Below are positions 1 through 11,725 of a stretch of DNA of 64,000 nucleotides, one piece after another (the stretch's first letter is position 1; each line of letters begins with the position of its first letter). Source of the DNA: Hygrocybe punicea (taxonomy: Eukaryota; Basidiomycota; Agaricomycetes; Agaricales; Hygrophoraceae); the NCBI GenBank assembly GCA_963556145.1, contig OY744467.1, positions 3,968,001 to 4,032,000 of the forward strand, read 5' to 3'. The position numbers were made by a program, and so were the translations under genes. The notes under the pieces were generated by a model. The model was not told where the DNA came from and did not search any database. It worked only from the letters and a program-made list of their open reading frames with translations.

Positions 1-641
1 TGGGTAACTATCATGGTATTCGTTCTTAACCAGGGTCTTGACATCCATTTCAGGTAGCAACCTTACTTAGCGGTATCCTTCCTTTCGGTAACTAATTGGC
101 GCCTTCGTTAATTCTGGCATGCTCACTGCCAAGCGTAGGTGCTGCATTCGTCGAAATGTATTTTGTCCTCTCAAGTCTCTTTGCATCTCGTGCATACTAT
201 GCGTTCGGATTCTTGGCATTGACGGCGGGCGTAGTTTCTCTCACCACTGCAACTGTGACCATTCTTTTCACATACTTTATTTTATGCGCTGAGGAATACA
301 GGTCTGCACACTCTTAACATGCTCTCGCTGACTTGATGATGAGTTGGTGGATTATAGATGGCACTGGCATGCTTTCATGACTGGGGGTGGAAGTGCAGTC
401 TGGCTTATGGCTTATGGCATATTTTACTGGGCCTCCCGTCTATCACTTGGTTCATTCTCCAGCGTCATTTTGTATTTTGGATATCTTTTCCTTCTTGTGC
501 TCTTCGATTTTATCATCACTGGTAAGTAATCTCGCCTTTCAAGCATCATACTGACATTTCCACTGTTGGGCAGGTACAATCGGGTTCCTTGCGTCATATT
601 GGGCAGTTCGTAGACTGTATCGTGCCATCCGTATCGACTAG
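1..641 (+). CDS. TM9SF/EMP70 nonaspanin, C-terminal part (5' end outside window)
   Basis: This is the last portion of a transmembrane-9 superfamily (EMP70, nonaspanin) protein, a multi-pass Golgi/endosome membrane protein of the secretory pathway. Splicing by eye gives exons ending at 3, then 54-87, 139-301, 358-521 and 574-641. The joined product runs LLSGILPFGAAFVEMYFVLS, then FTYFILCAEEYRWHWHAFMT, then the last transmembrane stretches, and ends in RRLYRAIRID. These are the family landmarks: the ILPFGAxFxE segment, the L(C/S)xEDYxWxWxxF loop and a short cytosolic tail ending in a K/R-x-D type coat-binding signal. All introns are about 50 nt. The gene starts left of the window, so the N-terminal lumenal domain is not seen. 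It converges on the next gene, with stop codons 65 bp apart. Family assignment is firm; which TM9SF paralogue it is cannot be told. Confidence 0.9.
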
Positions 642-706
642 ATTTGTGCATGTGGATATACAATAGGGACGTAGTCAGACCCTAATGATTTTCGACCGAT
701 ATGGCT

Positions 707-2506
707 TCAATTCACTGCAAGGATTAAATGTTTGTCTCGACCGGCGCGCACAACTACCATTCGGCCATCGAGGAGGTCAGTGGGTCCTACTCTGAAATGG
801 ACATCTGTTATAGGTCGGTTATTCACATAAAGCCCGCCTGATTTGACGAGGTTCCAGCAGGCAGCTAACATTGCATGTCAATCAACACGACTGAATTTTG
901 TTGTGATGGAGATGTCTTACTGGTAGAAGAAACCAAATTGAAAATGACGGTCAGTTTTGTTATTGATGTCGAGAACAACTGGGCTTCATCACAGAACACT
1001 AGCCGAGGGTCACCGGTCAATTCAGAAACAACATCCTGTGCATTCAATTCTGAATAATTGGTGTCAAACAAAATCTTGGTTATTGCGTGTGCTCGACGAA
1101 GTCCATGCTCTGCAAAAATCGTTGATCGGAACAATGGTCAACGATGTTGCCACACTGCTTACGGGTATGAACAAGTTCGGTAAGTTCATCTGCTAAGAGC
1201 TTTTGGGCTATCCGTTTCTCAGGCGTAGCCTGAGTCGAATGCATCAGATGATGTGACGTAGAGGAAAATAATAGAACTCGCCTGGTGTTGCTCAATGGCT
1301 TGTTTAATGTCTACTAAGGGTAAGAGGGTAAACATTTTCAGGTACTTCTCCACATCTACATCAGCTATTTTCAAGAAGAACTAAACGTCGAAAAGTTCGA
1401 TAAATATAAGGCTAAACTGTGTATCGAACCTACCTGATAGAAATCAAACACACTCGTCAATTGTTCATCAAGCCAGACAGCATTACCGGCACTCTTGCCA
1501 AATTTCTCTCCCGATGCAGTCGTAAGCAGCGGAGTCGTTATACAAAATCCCTCCTCTCGGCGCTCTACAGGATGTCCGAGACCAGAATCACGGAGGCGAT
1601 TGATCAATTCTAGACCAGCTAGAATATTCCCCCATTGATCTGAACCTCCGATCTGAATATTGCAGCCATGCCGAGTGTAGAGTGTGTAGAAATCGTATGC
1701 TTGGAGGAGTTGGTATGAAAATTCGGTGAAGGATATGCCTTGTTGTGACTCCATACGCGTTTGCACGCTGTGTTTGTGTGCTAGATTTTAGGCCGCGATA
1801 AAATTTCGACACAATATTAGCCGCACCTCTCTCTATTCAGCATGGTATTTACCCTGACAGAGACACCGACGGCTCGCAGAAACTCAAGGAGATTCACGTC
1901 TCGAAACCACTCGATGTTATTGAGGACGGTTGGTGGTCGGGAGAATATTTGAGATGGTGGGAGGCGCACTTTCGTATATTGCAGCGCTCGTATGAAAAAC
2001 TTTTCGACATTTGCCTTGAGCTCGGAAACATTTTGCTCGACGACCTCGATATCTGCAGGCTTCCTCTCGACGGAACGACCAGAAGGGTCACCTATCAGAC
2101 CGGTTGCACCTCCTATCTGACAACCTGCTGAATGAGATCGATTTGCACAACCACCAGACTCACCAATGGAATGATCTGATGACCTCGAATCTGAAAATGC
2201 AACAGGCACAGCATGGGAAGTAGATGGCCGATATGCAACGACCTGGCCGTTGGGTCTATGCCGGAATACACAACTTGTCGATACTTTAGAGCATCCGTTA
2301 ATTTTTCGGGTCTCCAGAAAGGTAAGTAAAGTATGGGAGTTGAAACGGTGGAGAGACTACCTGGTGATTTCCGCAATGAGACCTCGAGAGGACAAGTCAT
2401 CGAGCAAGCCAACTGTATTCAAAGCTCTACGATGAGAGGACTTGAATGAAATCTGCAGAATCGCCTGAGCCCATGGTACACCACAGCGACCCAGTAATAG
2501 TGGCAT
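707..2506 (-). CDS. MSY1: Mitochondrial tyrosyl-tRNA synthetase
   Basis: Class I aminoacyl-tRNA synthetase that charges mitochondrial tRNA-Tyr. The catalytic domain shows the tyrosine-pocket start [20 protein letters not shown] (containing the HIGH motif), [14 protein letters not shown], the GGSDQWGNI motif and a KFGKS form of the KMSKS loop. The C-terminus carries an S4-like RNA-binding fold: [10 protein letters not shown] and a final [16 protein letters not shown] before TGA. I chose the ATG at 2506 because the spliced start, [20 protein letters not shown], is basic and amphipathic like a mitochondrial presequence and runs in frame into [15 protein letters not shown]. There are several short introns. 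Bacterial-type TyrRS and fungal Msy1 share this layout, whereas cytosolic TyrRS does not have GGSDQWGNI followed by an S4 domain. It is head to head with the queuine transferase, with 101 bp between start codons. Confidence 0.9.
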
Positions 2507-2607
2507 TTTTTTTGTTTATTATTATTATTTATGACATACCCAGTACAAATGATGATAACCCGAGCTGGCTGAAAAACAAAACTCTCTGGCTGTTCCTGAG
2601 ACTAACT

Positions 2608-4420
2608 ATGCAGTTCGATGTCCTTGCAACGTGTCACACTACGCGCGCGCGCGTCTCAAGGATGAAGCTCGCTCGTGAGTTTGAAGATTGGATATCGTGC
2701 CGCCTGTTTGTTGACCAATTTCGTGTACAGATGGAATAACGGTGCTCCCAACTTTCATGCCTGTGGCTACCCAAGGAGCAATCAAGGGGTTGACTCCGCA
2801 ACAAGTAGAATCTCTTGGTGTCACCCTCATCCTTAATAACACATATCATATGAACTTGCGTCCTGGCATCGACGTTTTGACCAAGGCAGGAGGGGCCCAT
2901 AAATTTCAAGGATGGAGAAGGAATCTCTTAACAGTGAGCCATCAATCGAGACGTAAACTTTTTCGGATTGGTTTATGATACAACAGGATAGTGGCGGGTT
3001 TCAACTTGTATCCCTGAGCAAGTTTACCAATATCACGGAAGAGGGTGCCCTTTTCGAGAGCCCATTTACGGGTGAACCTACAATGTTAACGGTGAATATG
3101 CCCACGTGTGTGAAATCATTCTAATTGATATCTAGCCAGAGGAAAGCATTTCAATCCAACACGCCATCGGAGCCGATATCATTATGCAACTGGACGACGT
3201 TGGTGCGTGTTTACCGCCCCACCATTCCATCCTCACTAAAGATCGACATAGTACCCAGCTTAACCGTTGGTCCTCGGGTTTCCGAATCCATGCATCGATC
3301 GGTGAGATGGTTAGACAGGTGTATCCAGCAGCATGAGCGGTCAGGCAAGAAAGACGTTCAAAATCTATTTGCAATCGTCCAGGGCGGCCTTGACCCCGCC
3401 CTTCGAGATCAGTGTCTAGATGAAATGATCACGAGAAAGGGCCACGTTGCCGGATATGCCATCGGTGGCCTTAGCGGTGGTGAAGCCAAAGGCATGGTCT
3501 TTCTTCGATCATCATGAGTCACCAACGAATTTGTTGATTCGCAGAAGTCTTCTGGCGAATGTAAGACTCAGTCAACATTTGATAACTTCAAGAAGCGATT
3601 AATTCTATTCAGAATTAAGCAATGTGCAGACAAACTGCCCGAAGACCGTCAGTAACCTTCGTGCGTACGTCGAGGTCCTCCTGATATAATCCCGTAGGGC
3701 CTCGATATGCCATGGGTATTGGCTTTGCTGAAGGTATAGTAGTATCGGTCAAAGGCTATTCGTACTAAAATAGCTCGATAATCTACGTCAGACCTCCTCG
3801 TATGTGTCGCCCTTGGTGTTGACATGGTGCGGACGCCCGATATTATTAGATCTGCTGCTCACGATCCAACAGGCCGATTGCGTTTTCCCCACGCGAACAG
3901 CTAGATTTGGTGTCGCACTGACCTTCAGTGGCCCCGTGAACTTGAGTAAGTTCAGCGTTTCTATTGCAAAGAGGATGTATGGTAAATGTCGTCCAAGAAC
4001 TCGGCAAACATACCACAGATTTTAGACCTATCGATGAGACATGTCCTTGCCCTACTTGTCGTGATGGAACTTCTAGAGCCATGCTTCATCACATCGTCAC
4101 TCTAGAGACTGCCGCAGCCCATGGTCAGCTTTATACATCCACCTTGTTTAATGTGACAAGTAGACACGTCCTTTGCAGCCCTCACACAACACAACCTTAC
4201 CTTCCAAGCACAGGTGATGGGACGTGCCAGAGAAGCTATTATGGAAGGTAGATTCCCCGATTTCCTTCGATCATTCTTTTCCAATTACTTCGGAGACTCT
4301 GGATATCCCGAGTGGACTGTGAATGCATTGCGGAGTGTGGGGGTGGACTTGCTCGAAGGTGTGGACGTGAAAACTGTGCGTGGAAATGGGGCCAAATGGG
4401 AGTATTCTGATGCACCATAG
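2608..4420 (+). CDS. QTRT1: Queuine tRNA-ribosyltransferase catalytic subunit
   Basis: Exchanges guanine-34 for queuine in tRNAs with GUN anticodons (Tyr, His, Asn, Asp). Start ATG at 2608 gives [20 protein letters not shown]; exon 1 ends at 2674 and exon 2 begins at 2731 ([22 protein letters not shown]). Visible landmarks are the [11 protein letters not shown] segment, [13 protein letters not shown] with the general-acid Asp, the AIVQGG loop, [11 protein letters not shown], and [12 protein letters not shown] with the nucleophilic Asp. The zinc site CPCPTC is followed about 22 residues later by His. The sequence ends in [14 protein letters not shown]. The introns are short. This is the eukaryotic catalytic subunit rather than the QTRT2 accessory subunit, since all catalytic residues are present. 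Its stop is 25 bp from the stop of the convergent DBP10 gene. An in-frame extension upstream to 2446 exists but shares nothing with the family. Confidence 0.9.
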
Positions 4421-4445
4421 GGTAGACTAATATTAAAAGGCATCG

Positions 4446-7400
4446 TCATCGTCTACCCTTTTTGCCACGACTGGGCCTTGCGTTTTTGTCTTTTCTTTTG
4501 TCCAACATCTTTCTCCCCTTTCTAATTTGTTCCCTAGTCTTGAGCTCACTTTTGACCTTCCCTATTGGTTTTCCGCCATACCGCCCTCCAACAATCGTCC
4601 TCTTCCTGCCAACCGCCCGATATGGTAAAAGTGAATCTCTCGCTTCACCCTCACCCTTCTTTTTGAGCTGTCTCGCCTTCCGTTCGTAGTTTGTGCTTCG
4701 CTTATCGAGGGCCTTGGCGGGGACTTGCTTGTTATGTCGGAAAATTCTCCCACCATCAGTCTTCCACCTGCCACGCGTTCCTTCATTCTCTACCTCTCCC
4801 ACTTTGGGAAGACTGATTCGATGTCGCCCCTTCCATTCGTCAAAACGTCCACTGCGGTATGTCGCCGGTAATCGTGTGCCATTCTCCGTCTTCACAAGCT
4901 TGACGTTGTCGGCACCAACACCATCACCCTTTATGAACTTCTTTTTCTTCTTGTCCCAGTTCAATTGGCGTCTTTTACGCTGGCCAGTACCCTCGTCACC
5001 AACGAAGTCAAAGGTGGCCCCACGAGCTTGTTGGACGAATGACGATGCGCCGTCCATGAGAGAGTACCTAAGCCAAATGTGAGGAATAACTGAATAAAAA
5101 AAGCCTAAATCTACATACCCTTTCTCCGTCAAGGCATCTTTCTGGTAGTGTGACATGTAAAACTCGGAATCCCGGAAATCATTATTGGAGTTTTTTCCTG
5201 TCGTATCAAACACCGCCTAGAGTGCCTTCAGTCCTCACCCCTGGAGACAGACAATAAACGTACGGCAATATCATTTGCGTCTGCCATCTCAATTCCCTCC
5301 GCACACAAGTGGCTACCATTCACATCTTCTATCTCTTCCCCATGAGTGGCCACGGTCGCTCGTTCAGTGGCCCTCCCTAAGGCTTTTCTGCGTCCTTTCA
5401 TGAGGGTGGAATTTGCCGTACTCCCGATTTCAAACACTGTCTCCGCAGGACGAAACGAGTTGACCGCCCGCAACAACGCATTTCTCGCCCCTTCCGTTAC
5501 CTTTCTTGGCGAACTTTTTTCCTCTCGGCGAACAACAGGGTGCACACCTGAATCCGAACCGGTTAGCAGCCACTTTGGGTCCTTCGACATCTGCTTCGCC
5601 TTAATATAACTCGGGGGACTGGCCTTCCCCTTACTCCGTTCATACATAGCATGTCCGCGATGCATCACTTCCCTCAGCTGGGGGAGCGCGTGATTCACGT
5701 CCTCCAAGGACCTGATATATTCCACATCTTGGTCAATACGCTCCCGCTCGAAAGTGCCCAGGATTAATGACTCGACATAGGCTCGATCCCCATCTTCCGA
5801 GACATCATTCTTTAGCGGCCGGCCCAAGAACAACTGCAAATCCAGCAAATACGGAAGTTCAGTATAAGTCACAAATGACCAGGCCCAGCCTTGTCTTCCT
5901 GCTCTAGCAGTTCGCCCAACGCGATGTACGAAAACCCTTGCACCTTGTGGAAAGTCGTAATTGACAACGTTCTCCAGAATTGGGATATCGATACCACGAG
6001 CCGCGACGTCGGTTACAACAAGTATACTGGTTAGCCCGCGGCGAAATTGATCCATCTGGAAAGTCCGGGCACTTTGGTCTAGGGAGCCATAGATGTGAGA
6101 AACAGCATATCCAGCAGTGGAGAGCAAATTCGTCAAATACTCGACATGGTGCTTCGTGGCAGCAAAAACTAGGGTCTGGTGAGGTTCTGTAAACTGCTCT
6201 CGGTGTTTCCTTTTTGATGCAGAGATCGTCGCGGGAACTTCGTCTAGTGAGCGAGTACTGCTAAGCGGAACACCAATGACATCTCGCATCAGAGAGAGTA
6301 GACAGGCGTCTTTCTCGGCTTGTTTCACAGAGAAAAATGCCATTCTGAGATCTGTGCTGATCTTCCTCTCTGCATCCAAACGCACGAGCTTGGGATCTTG
6401 CAGGCCGGCCTTTGCGAATTCTACGAGAGACTTTGGCAAGGTAGCTGAGAAAAGAAGTGTTTGTCGTGAGGCTGGCAAACGATGTAGAATTTCGTTGAGG
6501 GCTGTTTCGAAACCCATCTCGAATAGACGGTCGGCTTCATCAAATACGATGTACTGGACCGACTTCAAATCCATATTCATTTCAACGATGAGATGGAGCA
6601 AACGACCAGGTGTTGCGATAATGCTGACATTAAGCGACGATCTGGTCAGAAAAAAACGATGATGACGATATGAAAATACACCAACACGTCGGGATTATTG
6701 GTGATCATCTCGAATTGATCATCCAGACCCTCTCCACCGACAACAAGACCCCATCTGAGACTCTGGCCCTTTTTCAAGTCCTCGGTGTCCTTTCCGTCAC
6801 CAGCGTGACTCCCTTGGCCAGCATGCCAACCACGGACGAGTTCTTTCCCCACCTTGAGGATCTGTAACGCAAGTTCACGTGTTGGAAGTAAGATTAAGGC
6901 CCTAGCACCAAATGAGGTGACATGTCGACCACTCAGCCGCTGGACAAGAGGAATCATGTACGCCAAAGACTTTCCAGAACCTGTGCGAGCCATACCAACG
7001 AGATCACGGGGAGGGTTTATCAAGAGGGCAGGAATGGAAAGACGTTGGATCGGGGTTGGTATGCGATATCCCTGCAGAGTCAGGGAACGAAGTAATGACG
7101 GGTGAAGACCTGGAAAACCGAAATGAGTGTTGAAAGATGCTTCAAGTGAGGTGTTGGAGAAGCTTGGTACCCATGCTTTGAAAGCTCCCTCCACCGACTT
7201 CTCCCTTGATCATCTTTGCCTTCCCTTTGGTCTTCTTCAAAATTTCTGTCCCCCCTTTCACGTTCCTATTGACGATAGACTTTTGAATGATCTCGTTGAG
7301 TTCGTCATGACTGTCCTCGCCAGCCTGAGCTCCAGCTCGGACGGTGGACACAGTGCGTGGGTTGGTTGCAGTAAGCGTAGAAGAAATATCGATATCTGAC

Positions 7401-7465
7401 GACGACCAGTGGGATTCGGAATCGTCGTCGTCGCGCACTGGACGTTTGCGCTTTTGGGCGGGCAT
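4446..7465 (-). CDS. DBP10: DEAD-box ATP-dependent RNA helicase DBP10 (DDX54 family)
   Basis: Nucleolar RNA helicase for 60S ribosomal subunit assembly. From the ATG at 7465 the product has an acidic/basic N-terminal tail (MPAQKRKRPVRDDDDSESHW), then a Q motif (GYRIPTPIQ), motif I ARTGSGKS, Ia PTRELALQ, II DEAD, III SAT, the second RecA domain with VTDVAARGIDIP, and motif VI HRVGRTARAGRQG. A DBP10 C-terminal domain is recognised by FRDSEFYMSHYQ near 5,170-5,205, followed by a very basic lysine/arginine tail ending SRGKKGRR. Three introns are clear: near 6,640 (joins PDV|IIATPGR), near 5,220-5,265 (DIA|AVFDTTG) and near 5,065-5,118 (EKG|YSLMDGASS). The C-terminal domain separates DBP10 from other DEAD-box families. 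It is divergent from the secreted-protein gene at 7725. Confidence 0.92.
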
Positions 7466-7649
7466 GTTCGATGGTGTGACCGCGACACCAGTGATTGTGA
7501 ATCCAACGGAGAACCCAGAACCAGATGCTTCTGCAGAATCTGCACCAAAGAATGCAGCCAGTCACTGGTCACCAGTCAGACACAGCGCGCAAAGCTAATC
7601 CGACGTGTCGACGTGCTCCGCCGGGTCTCGGGAGCTCAGGCTGGCAGCA

Positions 7650-7657
7650 TATAAATA
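7650..7657 (+). promoter_or_regulatory. TATA box of the Kre9-like gene
   Basis: TATAAATA lies 75 bp upstream of the ATG at 7725 and is followed by a pyrimidine-rich stretch (TCCACCACC..CTTCTACTCCC), the usual layout of a strong basidiomycete core promoter. It faces the small secreted protein gene and not DBP10. Confidence 0.55.
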
Positions 7658-7724
7658 ATCGGATAGCTCTGGCGAGCCCCTCCACCACCAACTTCAAGTT
7701 ACTTCTACTCCCCCGTCCCACCTA

Positions 7725-8317
7725 ATGAACTATTCTACTCCCTTGACGAATTTCTTTCTCTGCGTATGCCTGGTCATGATCACCTTGGTTTTCGCTCGAC
7801 CTTTCCAGATCAGGGACGTGTACGCTCCTCCAGTGCTTTGCCCAACGAAGGGAACTGTCTGGAAAGTTGGGGAGAACCAAACTGTTACATGGTCTGCTGT
7901 CATCTTGCCTACGTTATTCTGAAAGCCCACGTTGCTCGACACAGGGATGTTTCTGACCCGCCCAGACAAATCACCAATCCTGTCGGCCACATCGCCTTAC
8001 GGAAAGGAAACCAAACGCTACCTAGTAAGTATGCTTTCATGCGAACACCGTTCATAGAATCCCGAACGCTCAGCTTTTACGCATTCCCCTCTATGCAGTG
8101 ACGCTGGCTTCGGACTTCAGCATCACTCTGGGATCGATTCAAGTACAAGTCCCACCGGTCAAGTGCGGCCACGACTACAGGCTTGTTCGTAAGTACTTTC
8201 GAGTTTCATCTTTCCAATGCTCAGGCTTGTCTCTCAGTGTTTGGAGACTCGGGCAACTGGAGTCCAGAATTCACAATCACGTCCAACGACAACACACCTT
8301 CTGGTCATAAGTACTAG
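7725..8317 (+). CDS. Small secreted Kre9/Knh1-like (Ser-Thr-rich membrane-anchor family) protein
   Basis: Four exons, 7725-7891, 7945-8024, 8099-8188 and 8238-8317, splice to an ORF of 138 residues with no internal stop. It begins with a signal peptide (NFFLCVCLVMITLVFA). Next comes the domain hallmark PTKGTVWKVGENQTVTWDVS, then ITNPVGHIALRKGN and a C-terminal strand FGDSGNWSPEFTI. This is the small beta-sandwich known as the yeast cell-wall-synthesis Kre9/Knh1 N-terminal (or Ser-Thr-rich GPI-anchored) domain, abundant in Agaricomycetes as secreted proteins. There is no C-terminal hydrophobic tail, so it is probably secreted and not GPI-anchored. The exact biochemical role of such short forms is unknown. 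The splice at 7891/7945 was chosen because it restores the Trp-Asp of the motif. Confidence 0.8.
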
Positions 8318-9012
8318 ATGATTCGGACATCGCATTGTGATTACGCTACATCCGTCATGTCTATCCATCACTTACTACACTATCCTAATTAACTAATCTT
8401 CTCGCTGTACGTACGATCCACATCCTGCGGATTCAATCACGAATTCTATGTCTAGTTTACCCATCAAGGCAAAGCGATACACCGAGCTTTTGGCATAGTT
8501 AAGTATTCACGTTGGTATGCGATTTTTATACCTATAGCCCCGTAATCCAAGAGAGTGTCTGAGTTGAAACGAGGCCCTGTAAAGCGACAATCTCATCAAA
8601 TATTATTATTAAGACTAGTGAAATAGCTTACCTCCACTTCCTACCCGCATCTCACATGCTTGCGCGATATGCATTTAATCATAAGTTCTTTTGGGAAGGA
8701 CGGGGGGCGACCTTTTCACCAATAAAAACAGTAGCAATCGCCTAGTATGCATTGCTAATAAGAAATGAAGGCATGAATGAGAGCAAAATGTCTGGGGCCG
8801 ATCAGCGAATAACCCACAGGCATGTAACATCGATACACACCCTGTTTCACTGCGAAAGTGTTGGCAGGAGTATAACGGCGCCGTAGCCGATGATATTTCG
8901 GGAATGTTGAGGATAAAGAAAATCGTGCGCTAAGCAGGGTAACGCACGGAATCAGGAAGATGAAGCGAACAAATCAACCCAACCCTACACTACGAATATC
9001 GACACCGGTAAA
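8318..9012. other. Intergenic, no gene seen
   Basis: About 700 bp between the stop of the secreted-protein gene and the stop of the DUO1 gene on the other strand. It should hold both 3' untranslated regions. I see no ORF with family features, no repeat and no RNA gene. Confidence 0.5.
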
Positions 9013-10102
9013 TTATGCCCCACGAGCAGTGCGGGGAGGCAATCTAGTGGGCCGGGTCGATGATGCCGATCTTTTACTCCCAGAACCAGTATGACTGGTA
9101 TTTGTACTTGATGAACCTGTATTACTCGGGATAACTCCTGCCACTGGTAATATCAACAACAAATTACATGGATGAAGAGAATAATTTAAAGTTACACATA
9201 CCTGCCCGTGTGGCCCCCCTTGCCCCTCGCATGGAAGCGCGAGTCCCTCGAACCCCTCTAACGCCACCTCTCGCCGTCGTTTTCTCCTTTCTCTCACTCT
9301 CAATCCGTTCCCGTTCTTCCTGCTCAATTCTTTCCTTTACCTCGTGTTCACGGCGTTCCCTTGCTTGCTGAGCCGCAAGTGCGCGCGCCTCTGCTTCTTT
9401 GCGAGCTTTATTCTCCGCCTCTTTCTGCTCACTCTCCACTGCTTCCTCGTCCTATGTCCGTGAATATAGTGCATGAGTCTTGCACAAAGATGTGGAGACG
9501 TGTAACATTACTCACGTTTTCTGCACCCTGCCACTTTTCGTCCAAGATCATGCGAGAAAACTGCTCGGATTTAGATAATACGTTGACGTATTTCGTCAAG
9601 AGCGCGTCTGTTTGTTCCAACTGCGTAGCTAGACACTGTGACCAAAGGCTGAAAAAGATGTTCATGGCACCGAGGGGAGGGACCAACACACCTCATTGGC
9701 TGACTCGGTGTTTCCGAGAGTCTCGTTAAACAGGGCAAACGAAGCGTTCAGCTTCTTCAAGATGAAGACATCACTCTGCAGCCTCTCCTCGCGTAATTTT
9801 GCAGCGAGCCGTTTGTTCTTTTCAACATCGGCAGTGTGTTGGTCGGAAGCACCTTCGTCCTCGCCTTCTCCATTATGAAGCGTAATATTCCCATCATAAA
9901 TCGGGGTTGGTTCCAGCGCAGGGTTCGCGAGAAGACTAAATGGCCGTTGAAATGTGCGGTCTGAAAGGGAAAGCTCCGATATGGACAGGTCGTCGCCTCC
10001 AGGACCAGTGTTTAATGAGGATTGATGAGACGGTGGCAATTCGAATAGCAATTGAGAGCCGCTATGAGGGAAGTTGATGTCGGCAGAATCTGGAGAATAC
10101 AT
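9013..10102 (-). CDS. DUO1: DASH complex subunit Duo1
   Basis: Component of the fungal DASH/Dam1 ring that couples kinetochores to microtubules. The ATG at 10102 starts MYSPDSADINFPHSG. The conserved Duo1 core follows: RLAAKLREERLQSDVFILKK, LNASFALFNETL, then after an intron QLEQTDALLTKYVNVLSKSE and MILDEKWQGAE. The C-terminal third is a charged, probably coiled region (Glu/Arg-rich, residues like RERREHEVKERIEQEERER) and an Arg-Gly-rich tail (ARGGVRGVRGTRASMRGARG) ending RTARGA. In other fungi the basic tail helps microtubule binding; that is family knowledge and not seen here. A more upstream open frame to 10279 exists, but the sequence between lacks family features and begins in what looks like the promoter. 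Confidence 0.85.
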
Positions 10103-10392
10103 TTTACTGTAATAAATAGTAGTTTTGTAGAGGCGGTTGTTTGCACGTGCTGGGCACATAGATATTTGCATTACTAGCTTATGCATTGTGAGGATATCGC
10201 TTTGAACTCCATTACTTTGATCCCCATTTCCCAATAAGAACCAAGTATCATATGTCCTGCCGGTGTGCAACATGCTCAAGAAAGATGCAAGACGAAAACG
10301 AAGGGATCAACCATAGGCAATCATTACCGCCATTCGTAAGTAGAGTAGTCTACATCCGCACCCACAGGTAGGCAGGACGGACGACGTGAACG

Positions 10393-11530
10393 TTATACAG
10401 CAACGTAACCGCCACGGCTTGATGAACGTCGTGGTCGCACAGAGGAACATAGATGTGAGATCACGTCGTGGAGCATATAGGGTACTTCCTTCCAGAAATC
10501 ACGATGTCTACAGATAGTGCAATTAGCGATCATGTTTCAAATATAAATATGGTTCCAGCTGTCCGAGTGTGGTACAACACAGGACCGGGAAGAAGAAAAC
10601 GCACGGGATGAGGTCGGCGCCGGTCGCGCCATATGTGGAGTAGTTGTAGTACGCTCCCAGCGCGAAATACGCCGCAAACGCAAGCAGCAACCTACTCAAT
10701 AACGCGCATCAGGTCTATTCAGTCAACGCTAGATGTAAATAAGCTCACACAAGGAAAAACCACCCAATCCCGCTGCCCACACTCTCCTTGCGTCCCTTGT
10801 CCGGCCCGTTACCACCGTTCTCTGGTGGCTGGTCTCCCTGGAACGCACACCCACCAGGAGCACTCCATTCTATCTGCAGCTGGCTACCGTCATACGACAA
10901 AAAAGTTGCGTCGGTGATATCGGTGGCGCAGAGGAGAGTTAGGTTAAATGTTTGTGGAGTGGCAATCGCCGTGTTCGGATTGGGATATGGGGCGCCATGG
11001 AATATCAGGGAAAGACCCTTCGGTGCTGCCATCGAGAGTGTGAGCGTGAGAATAGTAAGTGAAATACAGACCACATACAGGAAATGGCAGAGTATTGAGA
11101 GGTAAGAGACGCTGTCTGCGCTATTGGGATAACGGCGACTATCCGGTCCGGATCCTCTGCCTTCTTGTTCACCTTTGTGAGACACACTCTCGTACCAGCA
11201 GGACACTTTCAATACACAACGTAGTCAGACCAGCACGGCCAACACGGGATGACGGACACCAACCTGATCTTCCTCGGGAACATCGCTCTGTTGTTTCAGG
11301 TCGCCGCACAAATCAAATCGTACAATATCCAACATTGTTGTCGGGGGCGTTTCGCGTGTGCGGGAGGCGTTGTGCTCGCCGGCGAGGGGGATCAGGTCAA
11401 ACTTCAAGGAGTCAACATTAAGGCGACAGTCAAAAGTCGTGTCTTCCTGTGCAGCAAGAAAAGTGGCTGAGAGGAGAGACAGGAATACCAAACTATGCAG
11501 TGAGCGAGCTGAGTGCCTCCGCAGGATCAT
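10393..11530 (-). CDS. ATG27: Autophagy-related protein 27
   Basis: Type I membrane protein with a mannose-6-phosphate-receptor-like lumenal domain, needed for Atg9 cycling. The ATG at 11530 opens a signal peptide (LVFLSLLSATFLAAQ). Cys pairs follow in DTTFDCRLNVDSLKFDLIPL, FDLCGDL, RVCLTK, LTLLCATD and APGGCAF, the paired cysteines of an MRH fold. A transmembrane helix (SGIGWFFLV, continuing in the next exon) comes next. The cytosolic tail near 10,393-10,640 contains DVISHLCSSVRPRR and ends in SRGGYVAV, which has the Tyr-x-x-hydrophobic sorting signal (YVAV) that Atg27 family members carry at the extreme C-terminus. Introns are short. The gene is divergent from the ataxin-3 gene, with 195 bp between start codons. 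Confidence 0.85.
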
Positions 11531-11725
11531 TTCGTGGACGGGGTGGAATGCTGATGAGCGCAGTTAACTGTTGGAGGGAAACCGCACAAATCTGAAATCG
11601 CTCACGTGGCACGGTGATGGTAGACACGCGTCTATGGCAAGGACCTCTTAGCCCCTGCCAGAACAACCAACCGTGCCAGGCTCGACATCGCCGACCATCA
11701 GCACCACTCTTCCCAGTTCACCACA

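Noticed and set aside
4462..5082. Plus-strand frames opposite the DBP10 C-terminus
   Set aside because: Shadows of the Lys/Arg-rich DBP10 tail on the other strand.
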